From assembly GCA_026692665.1 (NCBI GenBank), contig JAPLOF010000039.1, positions 1 through 64,000 on the forward strand: a stretch of DNA of 64,000 bases, written 5' to 3'. Made by a program: the position numbers and the translations under genes. The DNA comes from Planctomycetota bacterium (GTDB lineage: Bacteria > Planctomycetota > UBA1135 > GCA-002686595). The stretch's first letter is position 1. Every line of letters begins with the position of its first letter. This document shows positions 38,289 to 47,025 of the stretch, piece after piece. A model generated the notes under the pieces. That model was given only the letters and a program-made list of their open reading frames with translations. It had not been told where the DNA came from and did not search any database.

Positions 38289-38624
38289 GAAGGCTCTCGG
38301 CGATCGGTTCCGGTGACGCGCCCCGTTCCTGCGGCGTTGCTCGGATCTTAACCGACGGATGGGTGGCCTGCAGGCGAGGACGGCGCTTCTCGGTGGTCGG
38401 AACGAAATTCCCGTCGGGACCGGGTGGTTCCGGATCCTGGACCGACCCCCTCCTCCTCCGTCCCGAGTGTGGCCGCCGGCTCCGAATCTCACGCCGTGGA
38501 CACCGCTGGGGAGGGGCGCCGCGAACCGTCGAGCTCGGCGCCGGGAGCGACGGCGAGGCGCTCCGGCGGATCCGGGCGTGTCGGGGCTGCGTCGTGGGAT
38601 CCGGCCCGCTAGGCTCCGCGCACC
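38289..38624. other. 336-base intergenic region between divergent genes
   Basis: It must hold the promoters of the propeller gene (leftward) and the dehydrogenase gene (rightward). Reading frames here are short, lack homology that I can recognise and have poor codon bias. The only element I can point to is the TAGGCT at 38610-38615. Confidence 0.5.
38610..38615 (+). promoter_or_regulatory. -10-like hexamer TAGGCT before the dehydrogenase gene
   Basis: TAGGCT 9 bases before ATG 38625. The -35 region (around 38587-38592, CTGCGT) is poor. Same spacing as at clpX, pyrD and the DHH gene. Confidence 0.35.
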
Positions 38625-40145
38625 ATGGCCAACCTGACCCACCTCGGCATCCAGACGAATCACCCCGGCGCGTACGACGGCCGCTGGCGGAAGACCGCGG
38701 GCGAGCTGCTCGTGAGCGAGAACCCGGCGACCGGCGAAGTGCTGGGCCGCGTCCGGATGGCGAAGAGCGCCGACTACGACGCGGTCGTGGCCGCGGCGCA
38801 CGAGGCGTTCCTGCGCTGGCGCATGGTCCCGGCCCCGAAGCGCGGCGAGTACGTGCGCCGGATCGGCGAGAAGCTGCGCGAGCGCAAGGACGAGCTCGGC
38901 CGCCTCGTGACGCTCGAGGTCGGCAAGATCCTCCAGGAAGGCCTGGGGGAGGTGCAGGAGGCGATCGACATCGCCGACTTCGCGACCGGACTCTCGCGGC
39001 AGCTCTACGGCCTCTCGATGCACAGCGAGCGCCCGCTGCACTCGATGCGCGAGCAATGGCATCCCCTGGGGCCGGTGGGGATCGTGACCGCCTTCAACTT
39101 CCCGGCCGCGGTCTGGGCCTGGAACGCGATGCTGGCTCTCGTCTGCGGCGACGCCTGCGTGTGGAAGCCCAGCCCGAAGGCGCCGCTCACCGCGATCGCG
39201 ATGACCAACATCGCGCGCGAGGTGCTCGAGCCCGACGGCTTCGGAGCGCTGGTCGGTCTCGTGATCGGCACGAACGACGACGTCGGCAGCCGCTTCTTCG
39301 ACGACGAGCGCCTGCCGCTCGTGTCGTTCACGGGCAGCTCGCGCATCGGCAAGATCTGCGCCGCGCGCGTCGCGGGCCGCTTCGGTCGCACGATCCTGGA
39401 GTGCGGCGGCAACAACGCGATCCTGCTGATGGAGGACGCCGATCTCGACCTCGCGCTGCCGGCGATCCTCTTCGGCGCCGTGGGCACCGCCGGTCAGCGC
39501 TGCACGAGCACGCGGCGCCTGCTCGTGCACCCGAAGCTCGCAGCCGGCGTCGAGCGCCGCCTCGTGCACGCCTATGGATCGATCCAGGTCGGCGATCCGC
39601 TGGCCAAGGGCACGCTGTGCGGTCCCCTGATCGACGCATCCGCCGTGGACGCGATGCAGGAGGCGCTGAAGCGCGTGAAGGCCGAGGGTGGCAAGGTCAT
39701 CTACGGCGGGCAGGTGATGAACCTGCGCGGACGGCTCAAGGGCGGCCACTACGTGAAGCCCGCGCTCGTGATCGCCGACAACGCGATGCCGACCGTGCAA
39801 AGCGAGACGTTCGCGCCGATCCTGTACGTCATCAAGGCCCGGGACCTCGACGAGGGCATCGCGAAGCACAACGCCGTGCCCCAGGGCCTCTCGTCCGCGA
39901 TCTTCACGCAGAGCGTGCGCCACGCGGAGCGCTTCCTGTCCGCCTGGGGCTCCGATTGCGGCATCGCCAACGTGAACATCGGCACGAGCGGCGCCGAGAT
40001 CGGCGGCGCCTTCGGGGGCGAGAAGGAGACGGGCGGCGGCCGCGAGTCGGGGTCCGACGCCTGGAAGGCCTACATGCGGCGGCAGACGAACACGATCAAC
40101 TGGTCGCGCGAGATGCCTCTGGCGCAGGGGATCCAGTTCGGCTGA
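38625..40145 (+). CDS. amaB: L-aminoadipate-semialdehyde dehydrogenase (ALDH7 type)
   Basis: 506 residues. It oxidises 2-aminoadipate 6-semialdehyde to 2-aminoadipate with NAD(P)+, the step after lysine 6-aminotransferase. Assigned to the ALDH7/antiquitin branch by GLSRQLYGLSMHSERPLHSM, EQWHPLGPVGIVTAFNFP, ECGGNNAILLMEDADL, ANVNIGTSGAEIGGAFGGE and KETGGGRESGSDAWKAYMRR. The catalytic residues are intact: E259 (ECGG) and C293 (GQRCTS). lat is 29 kb upstream; together they suffice for the first part of lysine degradation. amaB is the name used for the bacterial enzyme. Confidence 0.93.
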   Translation: MANLTHLGIQTNHPGAYDGRWRKTAGELLVSENPATGEVLGRVRMAKSADYDAVVAAAHEAFLRWRMVPAPKRGEYVRRIGEKLRERKDELGRLVTLEVGKILQEGLGEVQEAIDIADFATGLSRQLYGLSMHSERPLHSMREQWHPLGPVGIVTAFNFPAAVWAWNAMLALVCGDACVWKPSPKAPLTAIAMTNIAREVLEPDGFGALVGLVIGTNDDVGSRFFDDERLPLVSFTGSSRIGKICAARVAGRFGRTILECGGNNAILLMEDADLDLALPAILFGAVGTAGQRCTSTRRLLVHPKLAAGVERRLVHAYGSIQVGDPLAKGTLCGPLIDASAVDAMQEALKRVKAEGGKVIYGGQVMNLRGRLKGGHYVKPALVIADNAMPTVQSETFAPILYVIKARDLDEGIAKHNAVPQGLSSAIFTQSVRHAERFLSAWGSDCGIANVNIGTSGAEIGGAFGGEKETGGGRESGSDAWKAYMRRQTNTINWSREMPLAQGIQFG

Positions 40146-40199
40146 TCGACTTCCACGACGGGGCTCCGAGCTGGAGCCACATGGCGCGGCCGCGGGCTC

Positions 40200-40205
40200 T
40201 ATACT
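40200..40205 (+). promoter_or_regulatory. -10-like hexamer TATACT
   Basis: TATACT (5 of 6 to TATAAT), 37 bases before ATG 40243. It is probably the promoter of the five-gene run 40243-46819. The -35 region is unclear. Confidence 0.45.
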
Positions 40206-40242
40206 GGGATCAGGTGCTCGCGCACGAAGTCCCGGCCCAGCC

Positions 40243-41928
40243 ATGAACGAACTCCGCATCGGCGCCCTCGGCGCGCTCCTGTTCCTCCTCTCGACGTCCG
40301 CAGCGGCACAGTGGAATCCCGCTGGCGCGCAGTGGGGCAAGGTCGACGCAGCCGATCTGCGCGTCATGACCTACAACGTCCAGGACGGCATCTGTTCCAG
40401 CCAGCCCAAGGTCGAGGGCAACAACTCCTGGTGCGCGCTGGCACGCCTGGTCGCGGCCATCAAGCCCGACGTGCTGCTCCTCGAGGAGACGGCCGACAAC
40501 AGCGGCAACGGGACGGGTTCGGGCATCGACTCGGTCGCGGAGCTCACGACGACGATCGGGTACTTCCTGCGCGGCGGGAACGACTCCTTCAACGGCAATG
40601 CGCCCGTCACCTCGTGGGTTCGGAAGTACGCGCCCAGCTATGACCTGCCCTACACGTTCGTCTCCAGCGAGAACGACGGCTTCAATCGCAACGTCATCCT
40701 GTCGCGCTTCCCGTTCGCGGACCTGAACGGCGACACGAAGTCCACGATCTCCGACGTGCCGACCGTCGCGGCGAGCTCCGCCTGGGCGCCCGGCGGCGAC
40801 GGCGGGATCCGGGGCTTCATGTTCGCGGAGATCGACCTGCCGAACGCCACGTACGCCGGCAACGTCGTGGTCGGCTGTGCCCACCTGAAGTCCGGCAGCG
40901 CGACGAGCGACCACGACCAGCGCGTCGCGGCCGCGCAGAACGTCAGCTACGTCGTCCAGTACTGGTACGGGGGCAACGGAGGCCTCGTTCCCGATCCTCT
41001 GAATCGCATCTCGGACTCGCCGGCCGCGACCCAGGTCCTCCCGCTGAACACGCCGGTCGTCATGGGCGGCGACTGGAACGAGGACGAGGCTGCGAACGGC
41101 GCGACGCGTGGGCCGGTCAGCTGGCTCGCCAGCGCGCTCAACATCGGCGGCGCGACGGACGGTCCCGATCGCGACCTGACGGATTCCACGCCCGATTCCG
41201 CGGTGAACTTCTTCTCGGGAAGCGACGCCAGCCACAGCTCGGGCTCGAAGCTCGACTACCTCGTCTGGCAGGACAGCATCGCCACGCTGCGCCTCTCCTC
41301 GATCTTCATCTCGGGCTCGAACCCCGCGCTCGCTCAGCCGCCCGAATGCGTCGGGTTCGCCGGAGGGGTCGCGGGCGTCACGAACATCGCTTCGGACCAC
41401 CGGCCCGTGTTCACCGACCTGCGCCTACCGATCGTCGACTGCAACGGCAACGGGATCGCGGACACGACGGACATCGCCAACGGCACCGCGACCGACACCA
41501 ACGGGAACCAGGTGCCCGACTCGTGCGAGTGCTTCGCCGTCAACTTCTGCCAGACCTCGCCGAACACGGTCGGCGCCGGCGCGCTCATGGACAGCGCGGG
41601 GACGCTGAGCCTGTCGACGAACAACCTCGTGCTGATCGCCTACGACGCGCCGCCCAACGTGAGCGCGCTCTATTTCTACGGCCCCAACGAGACCCAGGTC
41701 CCGTTCGGGAACGGCTTCCGCTGCATCGGCAATCCGATCACGCGCCTGGGTGTCCTCCAGACCGACGCTCTCGGCACGGCTTCCTACCCGCTCAACTTCA
41801 ACAGCGGCTCGCTGACGCAGATCACGCCCAGCTCGACGTGGTCCTTCCAACTCTGGTACCGGAACCCGGCCGCCGGCGGCGCGGGCTTCAACCTCAGCAA
41901 CGGACGGCGCTTCCGCTTCTGCCCGTGA
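40243..41928 (+). CDS. Exported endonuclease/exonuclease/phosphatase-fold protein with calcium-repeat and C-terminal sorting-like domain
   Basis: 561 residues with a signal peptide (ALLFLLSTSAAAQ). The EEP fold is marked by VMTYNVQDGI, DVLLLEETADN, a GGDWNEDE metal-binding turn and ASDHRPVFTDL; substrates may be DNA, phosphoinositides or sphingomyelin. After this comes a thrombospondin-type-3/dockerin-like calcium loop (DCNGNGIADTTDIANGTATD and TNGNQVPDSCEC). The last about 125 residues (FYGPNETQVPFGNGFRCIGN and FQLWYRNPAAGGAGFNLSNG) form a domain I have seen ending many planctomycete secreted proteins. Probably secreted or surface-bound. The first gene of a tight run. Confidence 0.88.
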   Translation: MNELRIGALGALLFLLSTSAAAQWNPAGAQWGKVDAADLRVMTYNVQDGICSSQPKVEGNNSWCALARLVAAIKPDVLLLEETADNSGNGTGSGIDSVAELTTTIGYFLRGGNDSFNGNAPVTSWVRKYAPSYDLPYTFVSSENDGFNRNVILSRFPFADLNGDTKSTISDVPTVAASSAWAPGGDGGIRGFMFAEIDLPNATYAGNVVVGCAHLKSGSATSDHDQRVAAAQNVSYVVQYWYGGNGGLVPDPLNRISDSPAATQVLPLNTPVVMGGDWNEDEAANGATRGPVSWLASALNIGGATDGPDRDLTDSTPDSAVNFFSGSDASHSSGSKLDYLVWQDSIATLRLSSIFISGSNPALAQPPECVGFAGGVAGVTNIASDHRPVFTDLRLPIVDCNGNGIADTTDIANGTATDTNGNQVPDSCECFAVNFCQTSPNTVGAGALMDSAGTLSLSTNNLVLIAYDAPPNVSALYFYGPNETQVPFGNGFRCIGNPITRLGVLQTDALGTASYPLNFNSGSLTQITPSSTWSFQLWYRNPAAGGAGFNLSNGRRFRFCP

Positions 41929-42653
41929 CGCCGGCCGCGGACCACGGCCGAGCGCGCGGCGCGTCGTCGGCCGGTCGCGCGCCGGACCACGCGCGCCATC
42001 TGGTCGTTGCGCTCGCGCTGGCCGCGCTCGCGTTGCCCGGAGCTCTCCCCGGCTCGCGCGGCGAGCCCGACCCGGTCGCGTTCCTCGTCTGGATCGCGCT
42101 CGTGGCTGCACCGGTCGGGGCGCTGGCCGGCGGCTCGCGGCTGCCGGCCTGGCCGCATGGGGCGGCGATTCCCGGCGCCTGGATGCTCGTCCTGGTGGCG
42201 GTGGACGCGCTGGGTGCGCGTGACCTCGACACGCCCCTCGGGGCCGCGCTCGCCGCGAGCGGTCTTTTCGCTCTGGGGTTCGCGCTCGGACGCTGGTTGC
42301 CGCGTGCGCGGACCTTCGCGGTGTCCGCGGTGCTCGCGGGCCTTTCGGCCAGCCTGATCTTCGCGCCCGTGGCGGGGGCGGTGCTGGGCGCGCCCTGGCC
42401 GGGCGGCGCGACCGCGCGGCTCCTCGACGCCTCGCCCGCGACCCTCCTGGCCGAGTGCGCCGGCGTGGACTGGCTGCGCCATCCCGCGATCTACGACGCG
42501 GCCGGCTCGGCCGACATCGACCCGCGCACACGCAGCCCGTACTCGCCGGTGCTTGCGGCGGGAATCGTGCTTGTGTTGGGATGCATGCTCGCCCTCTTCG
42601 CCGAGCGTTCCGCTCGCGCCCGGGAGAGGTCCTCCGACGCCCCTCTTCCTTAG
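41925..42653 (+). CDS. Multi-pass membrane protein of unknown function
   Basis: 242 residues from GTG 41925, whose GTGA overlaps the previous stop by 4 bases. Predicted helices: LVVALALAALALPGALPG, VAFLVWIALVAAPVGALAGG, AWMLVLVAVDALGARD, ALAASGLFALGFALGRWLP, FAVSAVLAGLSASLIFAPVA and SPVLAAGIVLVLGCMLALFA, so about six transmembrane segments. The soluble loop between helices 5 and 6 contains VDWLRHPAIYDAAGSADIDP. No family recognised. Its translational coupling to the exonuclease-fold gene suggests a shared role. Confidence 0.75.
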   Translation: MTPAADHGRARGASSAGRAPDHARHLVVALALAALALPGALPGSRGEPDPVAFLVWIALVAAPVGALAGGSRLPAWPHGAAIPGAWMLVLVAVDALGARDLDTPLGAALAASGLFALGFALGRWLPRARTFAVSAVLAGLSASLIFAPVAGAVLGAPWPGGATARLLDASPATLLAECAGVDWLRHPAIYDAAGSADIDPRTRSPYSPVLAAGIVLVLGCMLALFAERSARARERSSDAPLP

Positions 42654-42656
42654 CCG

Positions 42657-42899
42657 ATGGCCCTCCACAAGTACTTCTGCACGTTCCCCCAGGAGCTGAT
42701 CTCCGAACCGATCATCAGCCACACGCTGGGGGAGAAGTTCGGCGTCGTGCCCAACATCCGCGCGGCGAGCATCACGGACACGATGGCTCTCGTGGCGGTC
42801 GAGATCGAGGGCGACGAGGCCGCGATCCTGTCGTCCGTGAACTACCTGAAGTCGCGCGGCGTCAAGATCGAGGAGATCCGCGACCAGGTCGGGCGGTGA
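42657..42899 (+). CDS. Stand-alone NIL-domain protein
   Basis: 80 residues. It matches the NIL domain (LISEPIISHTLGEKFGVVPN and AASITDTMALVAVEIEGDEA) that usually sits at the C-terminus of the MetN methionine ABC ATPase or next to a ferredoxin. Here it is the complete protein; there is no MetN or ferredoxin portion in frame. Three bases separate it from the preceding stop, and its own stop overlaps the following GTG by GTGA. Possibly a ligand-sensing or small-molecule-binding accessory protein. Confidence 0.85.
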   Translation: MALHKYFCTFPQELISEPIISHTLGEKFGVVPNIRAASITDTMALVAVEIEGDEAAILSSVNYLKSRGVKIEEIRDQVGR

Positions 42900-44752
42900 G
42901 CCGCGACCTGCCGACGTCGGGGCCGTTCCGCGCTCCGCGGACCGGGCGCGCCGCGTGCCTGGGACTGGCGACCATGGCCCTGGCCGTGGCTTGCAGCGGG
43001 CCGGCGGAGATCGGCCGCGAAGCCGAGTGGGATCCGCCGCAGCAGGGCGCGGTCGTGAGCGAGCACCCGGCCGCGACCGAGATCGGGCTCTCCATGCTGC
43101 GGCGCCGCGGGAACGCCGCCGACGCGGCCGTGGCGACCGCGCTGGCGCTGGCCGTGGTCTACCCGCAGGCCGGCAACCTCGGTGGCGGCGGTTTCGCGTT
43201 GTGGGTGCCGCACACGGGGCTCTCCGTGGCGCTCGACTTCCGCGAGGTCGCGCCGGCCGCGGCGCGCCCGGAGATCTACCTCGGCGCGGACGGCCAGCCG
43301 GTCCCCGAGCGCTCGACGCGCGGTCCGATCTCCGTGGCCGTGCCCGGCTCGCCCGCGGGACTCTTCGAGCTGCACCGCCGCTTCGGTCGCCTGCCCTTCG
43401 AGCTCGTGGCCGCCCCGGCGATCGCCCTGGCGCGCGAGGGGTTCGCGGTCGACGCCTGGCTCGCCCGGGATCTCGCCCAACCGGGCGTCTACGAGGAATT
43501 CAACGACGCCGCGCGCCAGCTCTTCTTCCCGCGCGGGAAGCCGCTGCAGGTCGGGGATCGCCTGGTGCAGCCCGAGCTCGCGCGTACGCTCGAGCGTCTC
43601 GCGAGCGACGGTCCAGGGGCGTTCTACACGGGTCCGGTCGCCGACGCGATCGTCGGCGCGCTGGCGCTCGAGGCCATTCCGTCGCGCGACAAGGGCGGCG
43701 CGATCGGTTCCGGGTACGGCGCGGGGTGGATCGTGCACGCCGACTTGCGCGGCTACGTGGTGCGCGATCGCGCGCCGCTCGTCGGCTGGTTCCGCGGGAA
43801 CGAGATCGTGACGATGCCGCCCCCGAGCTCCGGCGGGGTTGCGCTGCTGCAGACTCTCGGAGTTCTCGAAGGCCTGCCGCTCGATCCCGAGCGCGACCGG
43901 GCGGTCGCCGCGCGTCGCTTCGAGACGGATCGCCCGCCGGGCGGCGACGACCCGGGGCTCTCCGATCGCATGGCGCACTGGTGGATCGAGGCCCTGCGCG
44001 GCGCGTTCGCGGATCGTGCCGAGCACCTGGGCGACCCCGACTTCGCGACCGTGCCCGTCGCCGAACTGCTCGCGCCGACCGCGATCGCCGCGCGTCGCGT
44101 GGCGATCGGGGAAGTCGCGAGAACGACCGTCGCGCCCACTCGCGTGGCGCGCGAGGGCGGAGAGACGACCCACCTCTCCGTCCTCGACTACGACGGCAAC
44201 GCGGTGAGCCTGACCACGACGCTCAACACGACCTTCGGTTCGGGGATCCTCGTGCGCGGCGGCGGGTTCCTCTTGAACGACGAGATGGACGACTTCGCGC
44301 CGGCCGGCGGGAAGCCGAACGTCTATGGCCTGGTGGGCGGAGAAGCGAACGCGGTGAGGCCCGGCAAGCGCCCTCTCTCCTCGATGACGCCGACGGTCGT
44401 GCGCGCGGGCGGTCACGCGAACGTGATCGTGATCGGGAGCCCCGGCGGACCGCGCATCATCACGGCGGTGACCCAGGTGCTGCTGCGCGTCCTCGTCCTG
44501 GGGGAGTCGCTCGAGAACGCGGTGAAGGCGCCGCGCCTGCACCAGCAGTGGAGTCCCGCCGAGACGGTCTTCGAGCCCGAGTTCGACGCGCGCACCGTGG
44601 AATCTCTCGAGAAGCGCTTCGGTCAGCCCGTGAAGCGCACCGTCCTCCACTTCGGCTCCGTCCAGGCGATCCTCGTGGACCGTGTCGGGGGGATGCCGGT
44701 CGCCGTCAGCGACCCGCGCCGAGGTGGCAGCGGGGGCGTCACCGACCGCTGA
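42896..44752 (+). CDS. ggt: Gamma-glutamyltransferase (lipoprotein)
   Basis: 618 residues from GTG 42896. The N-terminus has basic residues (FRAPRTGRAAC), a hydrophobic run and a lipobox (LAVAC), so the precursor is a lipoprotein. The N-terminal nucleophile hydrolase fold is clear: GAVVSEHPAATEIGLSMLRR, RRGNAADAAVATALALAVVY, GGGGFALW, and the autocleavage site before T424 (GGETTHLSV). Further conserved parts are NTTFGSGILVRGGGFLLND and a PLSSMTPTVV loop with SPGGPRIITAV. It cleaves glutathione and other gamma-glutamyl compounds in the periplasm. It sits between a NIL domain gene and uvrB in one run. Confidence 0.94.
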   Translation: MSRDLPTSGPFRAPRTGRAACLGLATMALAVACSGPAEIGREAEWDPPQQGAVVSEHPAATEIGLSMLRRRGNAADAAVATALALAVVYPQAGNLGGGGFALWVPHTGLSVALDFREVAPAAARPEIYLGADGQPVPERSTRGPISVAVPGSPAGLFELHRRFGRLPFELVAAPAIALAREGFAVDAWLARDLAQPGVYEEFNDAARQLFFPRGKPLQVGDRLVQPELARTLERLASDGPGAFYTGPVADAIVGALALEAIPSRDKGGAIGSGYGAGWIVHADLRGYVVRDRAPLVGWFRGNEIVTMPPPSSGGVALLQTLGVLEGLPLDPERDRAVAARRFETDRPPGGDDPGLSDRMAHWWIEALRGAFADRAEHLGDPDFATVPVAELLAPTAIAARRVAIGEVARTTVAPTRVAREGGETTHLSVLDYDGNAVSLTTTLNTTFGSGILVRGGGFLLNDEMDDFAPAGGKPNVYGLVGGEANAVRPGKRPLSSMTPTVVRAGGHANVIVIGSPGGPRIITAVTQVLLRVLVLGESLENAVKAPRLHQQWSPAETVFEPEFDARTVESLEKRFGQPVKRTVLHFGSVQAILVDRVGGMPVAVSDPRRGGSGGVTDR

Positions 44753-44779
44753 GCGCGCGCCCAGCACGCGCAACAGGCC

Positions 44780-46819
44780 ATGACCGACCGCTTCGAACTC
44801 GTCTGTCCGTTCCAGCCGATGGGGGATCAACCCCAGGCGATCGAGAAGCTCGCGCGCGGGCTGCTCGAGGGCGCGCGGCACCAGACCCTCCTCGGCATCA
44901 CCGGCTCGGGCAAGACGTTCACGATGGCCGCGACCATCGAGAAGGTGAACCGGCCGACTCTCGTCCTCTCGCCCAACAAGACGCTCGCGGCGCAGCTCTT
45001 CTCCGAGTTCAAGGAGCTCTTCCCGAAGAACGCGGTCGAGTACTTCGTCAGCTACTACGACTACTACCAGCCCGAGGCCTACGTGCCCTCCACGGACACG
45101 TTCATCGAGAAGGACGCGAGCCGCAACGAGGGCATCGAGCGCCTGCGGAACTCGGCCACGCGCAGCCTGCTCCAGCGGCGCGACGTGATCATCGTCGCGT
45201 CGGTGTCGTGCATCTACGGCCTCGGATCCCCGGAGAACTACGCCGGCATGGCGCTCTCGCTCACGCGCGGCCAGAGCCTGGAGCGCGAGGACCTCCTGCG
45301 CGCCCTGACGCGCATGCAGTACGCGCGCAACAACACCGACTTCCGCCGCGGCACGTTCCGCGCGCGCGGCGACGTGATCGAGGTCTTCCCGGCCTACGAA
45401 GAGGATCGGGTGATCCGCATCGAGCTGTTCGGCGACGAGATCGAGAGCCTCGTGGAGGTCGATCCGCTGCGCGGCGAGGTGCTGGGCGACCGCGAGACGA
45501 TGACGATCTTCCCGGCGAACCACTACGTCGCGCCGGCGGACCGCCTGCAGAAGGCGATCGAGGGCATCGCGGTCGAGTTGGACGAGCGTCTGGAGGTGCT
45601 GCGCTCGCAGAAGCGCCTGCTCGAGGCGCAGCGCCTAGAGCAGCGCACCCGCCACGACCTCGAGATGCTCAAGGCCACCGGCGTGTGCAACGGGATCGAG
45701 AACTACTCGCGCTGGATGGACGGCCGTGCGCCGGGCGAGTCGCCCTTCACGCTCCTCCACTACTTCCCCGAGGACTGGATCGTGTTCGTGGACGAGAGCC
45801 ACGTGTCCGTGCCGCAGGTCGGCGGCATGTACCGCGGCGACCGCGCCCGCAAGGAGACGCTGGTCGAGCACGGATTCCGCCTGCCCAGCGCGCTCGACAA
45901 CCGTCCGCTGCGCTTCGAGGAGTGGGAGAAGCTGGTGCGGCAGTGCGTCTACGTGTCGGCCACGCCGTCCGCGTACGAGATGGGGCACAGCGTGGGCCGC
46001 ATCGCCGAACAGGTCGTGCGCCCCACGGGCCTCCTGGATCCCGAGATCGAGGTGCGCTCAGCCCGCACGCAGGTCGACGACCTCCTGCACGAGATCCGGC
46101 GCGTCGTCGCCGCCGGCTGGCGCGTGCTCGTGACGACGCTGACGAAGCGGATGTCGGAGGAGCTGACGACGTACTACGCGGAGCTGGGCGTGCGCGTGCG
46201 CTACCTGCACTCGGAGATCGACGCGATCGAGCGCGCGGCGATCCTGCGCGACTTGCGACTGGGGGAATTCGACGTCCTGATCGGCATCAACCTCCTGCGC
46301 GAAGGGCTCGACCTGCCCGAAGTCGCGCTGGTCGGCATCCTCGACGCGGACAAGGAGGGCTTCTTGCGCTCCACGACGTCCCTGATCCAGACGTGCGGCC
46401 GCGCGGCGCGCAACGTCGAAGGCCGCGTGATCTTCTACGCCGAGAAGGTCACGGACTCGATGGCGACCGCGATGGGCGAGGTCGAGCGCCGGCGCAAGCG
46501 CCAGGTGATCTACAACCAGGAGCGCGGCATCACGCCGAAGACGATCCTGAAGCCGATCCGCGACTCGATCGAGTCGCTGTACGAGATGGACTACGTCGAG
46601 GTCGCTGAACTCCCCGAGGACGGCGGCCGGAAGAAGAAAGGCAGCAAGCAGGGCGGCGCACTCGAAGACGCCTGGAGCTGGCCGGCCGACAAGCTCCGCG
46701 GCGAGGTCGAGAAGGTGCGCGCCGACATGCTGCACGCGGCACAGGAGCTGCGCTTCGAGGAGGCCGCGAAGTCGCGCAACCGCCTGCAGAAGCTCGAGGA
46801 GATCCTGCTCAAGCGCTAA
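44780..46819 (+). CDS. uvrB: Excinuclease ABC subunit UvrB
   Basis: 679 residues, full length. The damage-verifying helicase of nucleotide excision repair; it loads from UvrA2 and recruits UvrC. Walker A GITGSGKT (39-46), the beta-hairpin segment [20 protein letters not shown], DEsH box equivalent [11 protein letters not shown] and helicase motif [11 protein letters not shown] are present. The C-terminal UVR domain ([20 protein letters not shown]) binds UvrC. uvrC lies 1.4 kb away beyond a convergent gene, in the same direction. A terminator hairpin begins one base after the stop. Confidence 0.97.
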   Translation: MTDRFELVCPFQPMGDQPQAIEKLARGLLEGARHQTLLGITGSGKTFTMAATIEKVNRPTLVLSPNKTLAAQLFSEFKELFPKNAVEYFVSYYDYYQPEAYVPSTDTFIEKDASRNEGIERLRNSATRSLLQRRDVIIVASVSCIYGLGSPENYAGMALSLTRGQSLEREDLLRALTRMQYARNNTDFRRGTFRARGDVIEVFPAYEEDRVIRIELFGDEIESLVEVDPLRGEVLGDRETMTIFPANHYVAPADRLQKAIEGIAVELDERLEVLRSQKRLLEAQRLEQRTRHDLEMLKATGVCNGIENYSRWMDGRAPGESPFTLLHYFPEDWIVFVDESHVSVPQVGGMYRGDRARKETLVEHGFRLPSALDNRPLRFEEWEKLVRQCVYVSATPSAYEMGHSVGRIAEQVVRPTGLLDPEIEVRSARTQVDDLLHEIRRVVAAGWRVLVTTLTKRMSEELTTYYAELGVRVRYLHSEIDAIERAAILRDLRLGEFDVLIGINLLREGLDLPEVALVGILDADKEGFLRSTTSLIQTCGRAARNVEGRVIFYAEKVTDSMATAMGEVERRRKRQVIYNQERGITPKTILKPIRDSIESLYEMDYVEVAELPEDGGRKKKGSKQGGALEDAWSWPADKLRGEVEKVRADMLHAAQELRFEEAAKSRNRLQKLEEILLKR

Positions 46820-46841
46820 TCCGGAGCGCCTGCGCTCCGGA
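46820..46841 (+). terminator. Hairpin right after uvrB
   Basis: TCCGGAGCGC (46820-46829), CT, GCGCTCCGGA (46832-46841). The stem begins with the first base after the TAA. Confidence 0.65.
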
Positions 46842-46968
46842 CCACCCGTGCTTCTGGGTTCTCTCGGTCCGAGCCCGGCTCGCTCGTCGAGTGCCCAGAC
46901 GCAGCCCCCCCCGACTCGCCGATCTCGCGGGCTCGCACCCCGGCCTCGAACGTCACCCCTCGATGCGA

Positions 46969-47003
46969 GCCGGGCCGCGGAGCCTCGCGCTCCACGGCCC
47001 GGC
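46969..47003 (-). terminator. Hairpin after the thioredoxin-like gene
   Basis: GCCGGGCCG (46969-46977) pairs with CGGCCCGGC (46995-47003); inside, after one mismatch, GGAGC pairs with GCTCC around loop CTCGC. It lies 22 bases beyond the stop at 47026. Confidence 0.6.
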
Positions 47004-47025
47004 GTGCATGCCCGTCGCGGCGGTT

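Noticed and set aside
40162..40178. Hairpin GGCTCC/GGAGCC after the ALDH7 gene as a terminator.
   Set aside because: Only 6 bp; too weak to claim.
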